44,347 nucleotides of DNA from Lachnospiraceae bacterium (GCA_900772845.1 CAAGSD010000004.1:1-44347), one strand, 5' to 3'. Numbered from the stretch's first letter, positions 27,301 through 34,240 are shown. Notes: a model not told the origin generated them from the letters alone. Numbers and translations: made by a program.

Positions 27301-30300
27301 GAATGGCAGAAATACCCGCTGGTTTACAATGGGAATATGGCAGGATAACCCTCAGATGGATCTGACACTGGCAGGTGGAGGAAAGGTGATTTTCTCTAAT
27401 CAGCAGAAGGATAGCTGGGGGAATGCCCAGACAGAAGAACATCTGCGTCTGATTGTGAACAGCCTGGCACTGGAGGATTCTGTGACGATTGCTAAGTCAG
27501 AGTATCATGGAACGGAATGGGGAGCAGTGGATGCCTTCGGAGATTTCCGGTCTGGTGGACATAGAATCTATGCAGAGGTTAACGGTAATATACTGAGGGG
27601 TAGTGGTACGGTGCAGCCGGGGCGTGCGATTCAGGACGGAGAGGTCTTTGCAGGACACAGAAATGAGTATGCGATGCTGGATAAACAGATCAGCTGGGAT
27701 CCAACGGATTTCGTCATCAAGAGTCCGGATGAAACAGACACCTCCATTCCTGCATCGGAAAGACTGTATTTTACCTCGGAATATCAGCGTAAGATCGTGA
27801 AAGCCACAAAGCTTGGTCATGCACCGATTCAGTTGAGCACTGGCAATACCGTTGTGGGACAGTATGATACATATGCAGCGGCACTGAAGGCAATTCCCGT
27901 TGATGGAACCGGAGAATATACAATCACGAACCTGATCGAGAGAAATTTCGAGGAATCGGATGCTGAGGTGTTAAAATCCTTTAGCAATAAGAATGTACGC
28001 CTGAAATTTGTCAGTGGAACGAGAGCGGATGGCATTGATAACGGCCTTTATCGTATCCGTGTAAGACAGAGAGTGCTCCAACTACCGGAGAACATTGATG
28101 TTACGTTCGAGAATATCCTGCTGAAATATGAACAGGGAGATGGTAAATATCTGGAGTTTGTCAACAATGGCGGAGTGTTGACCTTTGGTGATAATGTAAG
28201 ATTTATCGCAGGGGAGAGTAACACAGAGACAGAGGGGAAAGCTACAGTATATGGTGGTTCCACAACAAATGCACTGACAGGCAGTTCTACCGTGATCATC
28301 AGATCCGGAAGCTTTACAGCTGTCTACGGAGCAGGTACGATGCCACAGACCGGCAATGCAGCGGTGTATGCAATGGGTGGTACCATGGATAAGGTCTTCC
28401 CTGGAGGCACTGCAGGTGGAACCGTAACCGGTAATACCACCATCAGCCTGACGGGAGGTAAGACGAAAAGCCCTGTTTACGGTGGAGGAGAAGGTGCAAA
28501 GGTAGTAGGTAATACTGAAATCATCATATCCGGAAGTTATCCTTTTACAGCAGATGCCACCGATACTTCAACATATGGTGGAGGTAAGGGAGCAGAAGTG
28601 GAAGGTGACAGTACCATACAGATCACCATTAATAACACAGCAGGGGAGGTTGACTATACAGGTAGGATTCTTAGTGGCTCCGGTACGGATGCGGCTGGGA
28701 ATATGGCAGACAATGTAAGCGGTACAAAGACAATTACGGTAAAGACTGCACAGAGTGCCAACAGAGCAACTCTGGTGGGGGAAGTGCTTACTGGCTTTGA
28801 CGTGCTGAATATTGGTAATACGGATGCTGTCAACTGTAATAATCTGATCGCTAAGATTACAAAGCGCTTCGACAGCCGTCCCGTAGATCTGCCACAGGAA
28901 AATAACCAAAGAGATGACAAGGTGAATCTGATTACTGCAAGCATCGTTCTGTCCGGAGACTGGCAGGGACATATTGGAGAGCTGCATACGTCTGGAGAAT
29001 GTTCTATCCAGATTCCTAAGATGGCAGACGGAACCACCAGACCACTGTTGTTGGACAAGGTGCCTTCACATACGGGAGATATGCTGACATTATTGAAAAA
29101 TACTGCAGGAATCAATGAATTATATGATGTCATCCTAAGATTTACACTTCCCGAAGGTGCTGGTGGACTGGATCCCAAGGAGAAAGAGAATTACAAGGAT
29201 GGGTACAATCCACCAATGGATGTCAATCAGACACAGAAAGGAACTGGTACAGCAGATGATCCTTACTATGTAGATATTTATTTTGATGTACCTCCCGCAC
29301 ATATTGTGAAGGGCTGGGTCGAGTATCCGCAGGATGCTGTGAATGGTACCAGAATTGATGTAGCTGGTACTACAACAGCTGACAAGGTTAAGAAGATCAT
29401 CCATCTGGTCTACGATAAGGAAAACAAGCATGATGTAAGAAATGGCTATATTATTGCTATGCCGAAGACAGTGACAGATGCGGCAGAGATGGCGAAGTAT
29501 ACCAATACTAATAGCGGATTTATAGCGGATGGAGTCTTCGGAGCGGATATGGATGCATACGACTGCTGGCCAATCACATTTACGCAGAATACAGAGACTG
29601 GTCTGTCGGGAGCCCATGCCGCTGAAGGACAGACAGAGGTAATAGAGATTGATTCTGAGAATTATTGGTATATTGCGCATGTGGTATGTGAGAAAAAGGA
29701 GAGCTATTCTTTTCTTGTTGATGTGAGCAGCCCGGAGGAAAGCACAGGTACAAGTGCATTGACGGAGACAATGTTGGATACAGCAAGCGGTAATTATATT
29801 TATAGACTTCGAATGCAGGATGTTTCTGAGAAAGATATAAACAAGCTGCCTCATATCAAATATGGATCGCGGAAGTATTATCTGAATTACGATGGATCAG
29901 GAATCAAAGGAGCATACTGGGCTGTCAGCAATACAGTAGGTGTGGCAAACAGTACTGCAGATACAGAGGCAGCAAAGGACAGACCGCAGCCAGCAGGCGA
30001 AAATGGACTGAATGCAGTAGTGTCAGTAACCAATGTGGACGGAAGTGCTCCGGTAACAAATGCCAATGTAGCAGTGATTACACTGGAGGTACCCAAAGCT
30101 ACGGTAGATGACAACAAGGATGGTGTTCTGTGGGTATATGCGAAAGATGGAGTGAACAATACAGTGAAGCTTGCAATTCCATTAAGCCCTTACCAGATTG
30201 ACATCACGGTACCGTTAAAGGCCGGGGTAATTGCAGTTAAGGACAGCACAGGTGGTGTGGAAGAACTTCTGGCACCCATATGCTATATCCGGAATAACGG

Positions 30301-30682
30301 TACTCAGAGGTTGGAGACACAGATCAACAGCTTTCTGGCAGATACAGTGTATAATGCGGCAAACAGTCCGGAATTATCACTGGCAGCTGACAAGCCACAG
30401 TCTGCGGACTATACGGAGAAAGAACTGGCATTACGGTTGAAGGCAAATGATGCATGGTGGAATATTTTTCAGGAGACCAATGTATTACAGGTGGATGGGA
30501 CACACCCCCTGCAGCTGGGAACGCTGGAACCACAGGGAACTCTGGATGGAACCAGCAAAAAGGATATGTTGAGTTATACTTTTGGAGCCTCCTATAATGC
30601 CTGGAATATTAATTATCCTGATGGCGGAGACGGTGGAGAAATGAAATATACTATGGGCTATCACTTTAAAGTAGTTAAGTGA
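21338..30682 (+). CDS. Giant secreted surface protein (3114 residues) with duplicated beta-repeat blocks
   Basis: ATG 21338 follows GAGGAGA. The upstream in-frame ATG 21314 would add residues before a normal signal peptide (KRKKHKFIAVVSALAVIAGT). After the signal come a beta domain, a Thr/Pro/Glu/Ala-rich linker (EATETPEAMETP; SPAPTASPAP) and further beta domains. Two large related blocks follow, at roughly 23260-26560 and 26800-29150. Each runs from PDVTVTA through a DPTDF segment, a YTxTNL segment and VYGG-type glycine turns (beta-helix-like) to a DSRP...GHIGxLH element. The C-terminal ~180 residues resemble the two secreted pilin-like proteins (ITVPLKAGV ... YTMGYHFKVV). No LPXTG, S-layer or terminal membrane helix is present, so attachment may be through partner subunits. 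Likely an adhesin or fibre tip. Confidence 0.8.
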   Translation: MKNTLKRKKHKFIAVVSALAVIAGTISGIAANELTENTIEMEYEAPELHLIQGAEEYDLTEGIQYDAEKYTLEVINTGGFDIDLLGSYEVSYRLTMITQTSVGTLPESTGEPEATETPEAMETPAATEIAAATEIPAATGTPATTDELSEEAFHVGSVSGNAAGEEMPSPAPTASPAPTESPVPEEEAVVEFTRTVIVEKAREVTFSATALYISVTNTDCDLTQDVTAVDEEENPVTEIYVVEQEELQAAKQVITDDVSGQMREQYLPGQYYITLGAKHPETDEEFTVVREVNVGSGYYLYAPDLEIETAATQYDLLEGVELRSYDDGSTAENAIITVDESDINSLEQIAMTDEEVMEFIEDMEKAGEEPAAAMEAMLLAEEGEDVVSNPPLKEGTYSYEIHAVDEETGETYSTVRMVSARTIRHNYSMWFEAGAYKDRLIEHYKEGDVDGLVLGADMSKIFYRMTGGTLEPSVPNGYSNYIIRTLGERATGFLSSSKFQQHPIRTTYQYNKLGTPTVAEVLGLTVDFEIMKSKDLDQNYSGSNWSYMGALSRDSSASLYGTKTNGQYDEILYQHINNKFFKGELYYTLRTTTKEPSYTGYYAEAYFWDWANQSERRDVSAVHGDWNNYVNGGRDKEQFRYGGEPDVTVTANTGNKITDANLDFENFMTHIENVTPEASIRIDINGEELRGSNTEQELPAMQIALENGKLDTRGEERRLVYTAPEHTWLRFKGFQTTDDLLENTTDHLLSKQLKLTLTGENTVEFLGGDTQGDELFARVENTSGKTSAITLGTETGHGDINVPKYFQVNGADSDYDYTVNAAEGTRIEAFNLSAKKTTESANSPAHSLTLGGGGVLRFNNTSAIPGATATYSQAYAERVDLTGDITVLKSGKSPDGGNAMDLPAVRIANGFLHNGYRIAAGVNKDGNIGPGQNELFAKADNFILDPTDFTVNIDTKDNAWVNDGTWFMANPVGDTSGIVFMQNADIAAKPVQVNHGSTTQRFASYKEALEYIDADVSGDTSYTVTNLRSMDFTEQDLKALSDMTGSNRSIIFTGAKTGAGAITYGDCYHVRFRGPIVEMPEGYEITWNQPVKYDQGNREDTTQKKVPDLIFIGNGGRLNFDTMFQTVDPIREIETAPGTFAAAERKNYVYGGARGGNFTADAEIYIKRGKFEAVYGGNREGSHTGDVSITVDSTQTAEDQIVIQRLDGGSEGEQAKPTGRTAQIQTIAAVTIQNIYNYDKLTVQSGTLTIPEAAAEKAANINAQLARGYLGQTVINDDAALKLMNNNGVRRLGSLTRQNTADPDKEASLILKKAIAVGTSTASSRNNPYLLELTAADPLGVDNLQTGVKLKVSYDNTGDESYGDIIFYLSGVADAEADRWKYVTVDPLNSAFNMVLISDSTSKVLKLAEASVWLMTPDGQKVTKLDVAGAVVEMAQKENNTPGGSYTIAIFKEDYRFSALDAEAMELAYGSKTGSFRYLEQNYTNLSEAGTAAKITWCGNYDASGSQKTNYTTVRPEICIPFFGGETLLEKISFDYSDNKTDKGMYANGIPTTVEATVTMKGAVLPDLYGAGKNAVAGGTKLTVKGGRFDTVYGGGTTNAVTVGGSKEINLPITVELHNIKDYTILNIGDGGTAKATVTVAGTLDSRPGSTLADRTDNVYLKHAELKFAGTEAGHIGNLHSDNNRNTVKVYKNADGTVPLQLDGKVTLTGNQEISVDVNGAAAAKRDVILVFADQRHAIRTQYRTDLTNMMVMNDKKNILLDVDGKLLLTADSINTVITQAGNNGTKDTLYYYSTLQNKTETGRADWTNFGTGHAGIANGHNDPDVTVTAFRESVNRDLFKMKGQIANTGEGTSITYDINDYELFGYHETNWSDIVDDGTQVELKNLKIANLNNKTDFGTTRLPSGGVLRFTNVYTEADYGEDTSMRICGAATPKGNERMEMYFSDVHPYTSFFEWVDVPDLYIKYGVIDNESWHRLGSGIKKAYIDTNGRNTRWFTMGIWQDNPQMDLTLAGGGKVIFSNQQKDSWGNAQTEEHLRLIVNSLALEDSVTIAKSEYHGTEWGAVDAFGDFRSGGHRIYAEVNGNILRGSGTVQPGRAIQDGEVFAGHRNEYAMLDKQISWDPTDFVIKSPDETDTSIPASERLYFTSEYQRKIVKATKLGHAPIQLSTGNTVVGQYDTYAAALKAIPVDGTGEYTITNLIERNFEESDAEVLKSFSNKNVRLKFVSGTRADGIDNGLYRIRVRQRVLQLPENIDVTFENILLKYEQGDGKYLEFVNNGGVLTFGDNVRFIAGESNTETEGKATVYGGSTTNALTGSSTVIIRSGSFTAVYGAGTMPQTGNAAVYAMGGTMDKVFPGGTAGGTVTGNTTISLTGGKTKSPVYGGGEGAKVVGNTEIIISGSYPFTADATDTSTYGGGKGAEVEGDSTIQITINNTAGEVDYTGRILSGSGTDAAGNMADNVSGTKTITVKTAQSANRATLVGEVLTGFDVLNIGNTDAVNCNNLIAKITKRFDSRPVDLPQENNQRDDKVNLITASIVLSGDWQGHIGELHTSGECSIQIPKMADGTTRPLLLDKVPSHTGDMLTLLKNTAGINELYDVILRFTLPEGAGGLDPKEKENYKDGYNPPMDVNQTQKGTGTADDPYYVDIYFDVPPAHIVKGWVEYPQDAVNGTRIDVAGTTTADKVKKIIHLVYDKENKHDVRNGYIIAMPKTVTDAAEMAKYTNTNSGFIADGVFGADMDAYDCWPITFTQNTETGLSGAHAAEGQTEVIEIDSENYWYIAHVVCEKKESYSFLVDVSSPEESTGTSALTETMLDTASGNYIYRLRMQDVSEKDINKLPHIKYGSRKYYLNYDGSGIKGAYWAVSNTVGVANSTADTEAAKDRPQPAGENGLNAVVSVTNVDGSAPVTNANVAVITLEVPKATVDDNKDGVLWVYAKDGVNNTVKLAIPLSPYQIDITVPLKAGVIAVKDSTGGVEELLAPICYIRNNGTQRLETQINSFLADTVYNAANSPELSLAADKPQSADYTEKELALRLKANDAWWNIFQETNVLQVDGTHPLQLGTLEPQGTLDGTSKKDMLSYTFGASYNAWNINYPDGGDGGEMKYTMGYHFKVVK

Positions 30683-30691
30683 ATGTAGAAC

Positions 30692-30719
30692 CGGAATCCG
30701 GGGTGCTTCCCGGATTCCG
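30692..30719 (+). promoter_or_regulatory. Strong stem-loop between giant gene and DivIVA-like gene
   Basis: CGGAATCCGGG (30692-30702) pairs perfectly with CCCGGATTCCG (30709-30719) around GTGCTT. The AGGAGA ribosome binding site of the next gene follows at once and there is no T tract. This fits an mRNA processing or stability element protecting the 9-kb message better than a terminator. Confidence 0.6.
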
Positions 30720-30731
30720 CAGGAGAAGAAA

Positions 30732-31421
30732 ATGGAAAAAAGAGAACTAGATATCGAAATAACAGAGTATACTCCACAGGAGCTGGTAGACCGGATAGAG
30801 CAGATTAAGACGAGCCCGTTTGGATACAACAAGGAGGAGGTCTATACCTTTGTGCAGGTGCTGCTCAGGGCAATGGAAAAAGAGAAAAAGGAAGAAAATG
30901 AGCAGCGGTTCCAACAGATTCAGGTATTGCAGTCCACTAACCGGAAGCTGATGGACAGAAAGGCGGAAACGGAAGAAGCCTTAAGTGCGGTCAGAAATGA
31001 ATTGGATAAGGTAAAAGCAGAACTGGAGAAGCAGAGAAGTGAGAAAGAAGACCTCCAGGACAAATTCAATCGTTTCACAGAAACACTGGGAGAAATCTCT
31101 GAAAATGCAATAGCAAGGGATCAGGAACTGGCAGAATTCCATCGGAGGGAAGCGGAAATCGAAAAAAGAGAACAGGAATTGGCTTTACAGGAAGAAAAGA
31201 AACAGCAGGAACTGGAAAAGGCAAGGAAAGAACTCTTGAACCAGTTGGAACTTCAGAAAAATGAAATACTTGCGAATGCGGAGAATCAGAAAAAAGAAAT
31301 TCTGCGAACGGCACAGGTAGAAGTAGAAGATATTATGAATAAGGGTACATTTATTAAAAAAGAGATAAAGAAACTGGAAGACATTCTCAGACCTGCATTC
31401 GACTGGGGAAAAAACAGTTAA
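30732..31421 (+). CDS. DivIVA-like coiled-coil cytoplasmic protein
   Basis: This 229-residue soluble protein has no signal or membrane segment. Residues ~15-50 (ELVDRIEQIKTSPFGYNKEEVYTFVQVLLRAME) resemble the DivIVA N-terminal membrane-curvature domain, whose hallmark is F-x-GY-x-x-x-EV-x-x-F. The rest is a nearly continuous coiled coil (about 55-215) rich in Glu, Lys, Gln and Arg. DivIVA proteins mark poles and septa and recruit others. Placed between a giant secreted protein and a signal peptidase, this one may position the export and assembly machinery. The match is to a short motif only, so a generic coiled-coil protein remains possible. The signal peptidase starts 4 bases after its stop. 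Confidence 0.6.
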   Translation: MEKRELDIEITEYTPQELVDRIEQIKTSPFGYNKEEVYTFVQVLLRAMEKEKKEENEQRFQQIQVLQSTNRKLMDRKAETEEALSAVRNELDKVKAELEKQRSEKEDLQDKFNRFTETLGEISENAIARDQELAEFHRREAEIEKREQELALQEEKKQQELEKARKELLNQLELQKNEILANAENQKKEILRTAQVEVEDIMNKGTFIKKEIKKLEDILRPAFDWGKNS

Positions 31422-31425
31422 GAAA

Positions 31426-31974
31426 ATGACAGCAGAAGAATTTGAATTAGAGTTCAAAAAACGAAAACTGATAAAGAAAAAAAGCAGAAGAGAAAGTGTA
31501 GCTGCAATGGTGATCGGACTTCTGCTGGGAGCCTGCATCATTTACGGTGTGTTAGGAATCGGTTTTGTGACAGGTAATTCTATGCGTCCTTCATTTTATG
31601 CAGGAGATCTGATTTTGTACCGAAAATGCTTCTACGGGGGGTTAGAGTATGGAGATGTGGTCGTTATTGATATCGGTTCCCAAAATCAAGTGATTAAACG
31701 CATTGCAGGTAAAGCTGGGGATATAATAGAAATTGATGAGAAAGGGCATCTGACAAGAAATGGTAGGAGCATTGAGGAGACAGAGGTACAGTTTGGAACT
31801 GCTTCCAAGGATGGAACTTCGATAGAATATCCATATTCTGTACCAGAGGGGAGTTATTTTTATCTGGGAGATAATCGGCCGGTTTCATTAGACAGCAGAT
31901 TTTCAGGAGCAGTGAGGAAGGAAAAAATCGTAGGAAAAGTGTTTGGGATGATGCGATTGTCTTTGGGAAAATGA
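31426..31974 (+). CDS. lepB: Signal peptidase I (cluster-encoded)
   Basis: This is a 182-residue S26 peptidase with one N-terminal membrane helix (about residues 25-48). The catalytic Ser52 lies in GNSMRPSFYAGD and Lys91 in QVIKRIAGKAGD. The box E segment GDNRPVSLDSR at about residues 148-158 completes the site. The Ser-Lys dyad marks the bacterial P-type enzyme, not the Ser-His SipW/ER type. It is the last gene of the run, starts 4 bases after the coiled-coil gene, and ends about 90 bases before a terminator. A dedicated signal peptidase inside a surface-protein cluster recalls pilus loci, where such an enzyme processes or helps assemble subunits. Its likely substrates are the exported proteins upstream. 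Confidence 0.92.
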   Translation: MTAEEFELEFKKRKLIKKKSRRESVAAMVIGLLLGACIIYGVLGIGFVTGNSMRPSFYAGDLILYRKCFYGGLEYGDVVVIDIGSQNQVIKRIAGKAGDIIEIDEKGHLTRNGRSIEETEVQFGTASKDGTSIEYPYSVPEGSYFYLGDNRPVSLDSRFSGAVRKEKIVGKVFGMMRLSLGK

Positions 31975-32066
31975 TTTAATGACGGATAATTTAGATTAAT
32001 CCGGCCGGATAGCAGGGAAGTGTTAACGGCAATGTAGTAATAATATGTTCTGGAATAGATGATTAA

Positions 32067-32091
32067 GGGGATTCTTCGGAATCCTCTTTTT
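32067..32091 (+). terminator. Intrinsic terminator closing the surface cluster
   Basis: GGGGATTC (32067-32074) pairs with GAATCCTC (32079-32086, one G-T) around a TTCG tetraloop, followed by five T residues. It is the first clear intrinsic terminator after the promoter at 13564. It is almost identical to the terminator at 33301. Confidence 0.9.
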
Positions 32092-32162
32092 CATTAGGTG
32101 AGTATGTCCCATAAGACAGATTACCCAAATCCGCATAGTGCAGATTTTGCTATTTTGCCACG

Positions 32163-32191
32163 TTGACAATTTTCTGCCCATTTGCTATTCT
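32163..32191 (+). promoter_or_regulatory. Promoter of the Rpn-like gene
   Basis: TTGACA (32163-32168), 17 bases, TATTCT (32186-32191), about 190 bases before the start codon. The leader contains a perfect ACCGGC/GCCGGT hairpin (32228-32243) and is otherwise unremarkable. Apart from this and the terminator at 32067, the 31975-32383 gap holds nothing I can name. Confidence 0.65.
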
Positions 32192-32383
32192 CTACTTGTA
32201 AGCAGATTTTCTAATTCGAATTTCTATACCGGCATGAGCCGGTGTCTATGACTTCAGAGGAATCCCTGCTTCATTACCCGATAATTACAACAGAGCAGGA
32301 GAAGAAGCAGAACGAGTGGAAAATTTGTTTTTTCAGTTGAGATCAGTGTATTCTCCTGTGGTAAGCGTGAGAGGAGAATGCAG

Positions 32384-33217
32384 ATGATCATCAGCCCTAA
32401 ATGGGATTACTGTATGAAGGAACTGTTCCGTAATGCAGTGATCCGAAAGTACTTTATCAGTGTAGTGTTAAATATCCCGGTGGACAGGATCCGTAGTACA
32501 CGACTACTGAATACACACCTGTGGAGAAGATACCGTTACCAGAAACAGGGGATTCTGGATGTCCTGGTGGAACTGAATGATGATACGAAGATCAACATAG
32601 AGCTTCAGGTGAAGGCAGTCAGGAACTGGGACAGGAGACAGCTGTTTTACCTGGGGAAGATGCTGACGGAAGAGGTTCCTTTCGGCAGAAGCTATGACGT
32701 GATGAAACGCTGCGTGGCGATCAGCATCCTGGATTTCAACCTGACGGAAGACAGGCAGTATCATAAGACATACCTGCTGCGGGATGAAGAAGGGAGACTG
32801 TTCAGCAACCTGGTGGAGCTGCATGTGATAGAACTGAACAAAGCCCTGATGGGACAGACGATAGATGAGTGGATACGATTTTTTAATGTAAGAACGGAGA
32901 GTGATCTGGATATGCTGCGGATGCAGACGAAAAATGCCGGAATTTTAGAGGCAATCAAAGAGATAGAACATATGAGCCTGAGCCGCTGGGCGAAGGCACG
33001 GTATGAGGAACACATGAAATGCGTGATGGACCGTAAGGCAGAGGATGCCTATGTATATGACCGGGGCGTGGAAGCTGGGATAGAAAGAGGAATAGAGCAG
33101 GGCAGGACAGATATTATTGTCAGGATGTATAGGAATGGCTTATCAGTAGAACAGATAGCGGCGGCTACGGGAGAGCATCCAGATGAGGTGAAGAAGCTTC
33201 TGGATTCATTAAAATGA
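32384..33217 (+). CDS. Rpn-family PD-(D/E)XK nuclease/transposase-like protein (intact)
   Basis: This is a 277-residue protein. ATG 32384 lies 7 bases after AGGAG, while ATG 32378 is only 1 base from it. The N-terminal part begins ISPKWDYCMKELFRN and holds the nuclease core GILDVLVELNDDTKINIELQVK, where Asp and the ELQxK triad form the PD-(D/E)XK site. The C-terminal part is helical, with a GIERGIEQG repeat and a small IAAATGEHPDEVKKLL helix-turn-helix-like tail. Proteins of this group are widespread in Lachnospiraceae and in E. coli (RpnA) promote recombination. They are often labelled transposases, although no terminal inverted repeats are visible here. A truncated copy lies behind tRNA-Thr at 5011. 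Terminators flank the gene on both sides. Confidence 0.87.
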   Translation: MIISPKWDYCMKELFRNAVIRKYFISVVLNIPVDRIRSTRLLNTHLWRRYRYQKQGILDVLVELNDDTKINIELQVKAVRNWDRRQLFYLGKMLTEEVPFGRSYDVMKRCVAISILDFNLTEDRQYHKTYLLRDEEGRLFSNLVELHVIELNKALMGQTIDEWIRFFNVRTESDLDMLRMQTKNAGILEAIKEIEHMSLSRWAKARYEEHMKCVMDRKAEDAYVYDRGVEAGIERGIEQGRTDIIVRMYRNGLSVEQIAAATGEHPDEVKKLLDSLK

Positions 33218-33300
33218 TAAGAGCGGTGAAAAACTGGGACAGAAAATCCGGAAGCGTTGTTGGCAATGCGGAAAAAGTATGGTATAGAGCAGGCTGCTGA

Positions 33301-33324
33301 GAGGATTCTTCGGAGTCCTCTTTT
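33301..33324 (+). terminator. Intrinsic terminator of the Rpn-like gene
   Basis: GAGGATTC (33301-33308), TTCG loop, GAGTCCTC (33313-33320, one G-T), then TTTT. Stem and loop nearly match the terminator at 32067-32091. Confidence 0.88.
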
Positions 33325-33327
33325 ATG

Positions 33328-33356
33328 TTGGCAGCAGATGCAGAACGTGGTACAAT
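33328..33356 (+). promoter_or_regulatory. Promoter of the zinc-ribbon protein gene
   Basis: TTGGCA (33328-33333), 17 bases, TACAAT (33351-33356), directly after the preceding terminator and about 40 bases before ATG 33398, which has AGGAGGGG upstream. Confidence 0.75.
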
Positions 33357-33397
33357 AAAACAAAGACTATTGTAACGTGTATTTTTAGGAGGGGAAC

Positions 33398-34240
33398 ATG
33401 AAGATAAAATGCGACTGGTGCGGTAGCTGGATCAACGATTTCGATCAGGTCTGCCCGAACTGTGGGGGAGTGAACAATAACTATAACCGCCATGCCAACG
33501 GCGTGCCGCAGACCATTGAGGAATTGAAAGTCTGGGCGAAGGAGATGAACCTTCCGCTTGAGGAGATGCGGACCTTTATCGGCGAGGATTACAAGGGAGC
33601 CAGAGCCTTCGGTATTTACAAGGACGAGACCGACGGAACCTTCGTGGTCTATAAGAATAAGGAGGACGGCACCCGGGCAGTACGTTATAAGGGAACTGAT
33701 GAAGCATACGCAGTCAATGAACTTTATCAGAAGATGAAGGAGAGGGTGGCAGTGCAGAAGGCACACCAGCAGCCGAAGGCTGCGAAACCGGCTCCAGGAG
33801 CTTCTGTTTCTGCGCAGCAAAAGCAATCGGAAAAGAAATTGTCCAAAGCTCTTTTTTCCATTTTCCTGATAGCAATCCTGGCGATCATACCATTGTCCGT
33901 TATTTTTGCACTCATAGGAGAAAGCGGACCGGATACCGGTTACTACACTTATGGAGGCCGGAGCTATTACTATTATGGGGACTGGTATGAGTGGGAGAAT
34001 GATTCCTGGCAATATGCACCGTACGAATCCTGGATGGACAGTGACTATGAGAGTTACTACGATTCCTACAGCTATGACAGCGATGCGGGATATGAGGATT
34101 TTGAGGATTCCTCGTATTACACCCCTTATGATGACAGCAACGACGATGACGATAGCTGGGATGATGACAGCTGGGATTCCGGTTGGGATTCCAATGACAG
34201 TTGGGACTCCGGTTATGATGACTGGGGATCTGATTGGTAA
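33398..34240 (+). CDS. Zinc-ribbon membrane protein with acidic aromatic C-terminal tail
   Basis: This is a 280-residue protein. A Cys4 zinc ribbon (CDWCGS ... CPNCGG) lies at residues 5-24. A cytoplasmic segment resembling a small alpha/beta domain follows (FGIYKDETDGTFVVYKNKEDG, about 70-110), then a Pro/Ala/Gln/Lys linker, one membrane helix (ALFSIFLIAILAIIPLSVIFAL, about 150-172), and an exported ~100-residue tail made almost only of Asp, Ser, Tyr and Trp. Zinc-ribbon plus single-helix proteins are common in Clostridia, where the ribbon faces the cytoplasm. The tail is unusual. Function is unknown. It is a single-gene unit with its own promoter and terminator. Confidence 0.75.
   Translation: MKIKCDWCGSWINDFDQVCPNCGGVNNNYNRHANGVPQTIEELKVWAKEMNLPLEEMRTFIGEDYKGARAFGIYKDETDGTFVVYKNKEDGTRAVRYKGTDEAYAVNELYQKMKERVAVQKAHQQPKAAKPAPGASVSAQQKQSEKKLSKALFSIFLIAILAIIPLSVIFALIGESGPDTGYYTYGGRSYYYYGDWYEWENDSWQYAPYESWMDSDYESYYDSYSYDSDAGYEDFEDSSYYTPYDDSNDDDDSWDDDSWDSGWDSNDSWDSGYDDWGSDW

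Noticed and set aside
31975..33397. Classical insertion sequence around the Rpn-like gene
   Set aside because: No terminal inverted repeats or target-site duplication could be seen. Only the similar terminators repeat.
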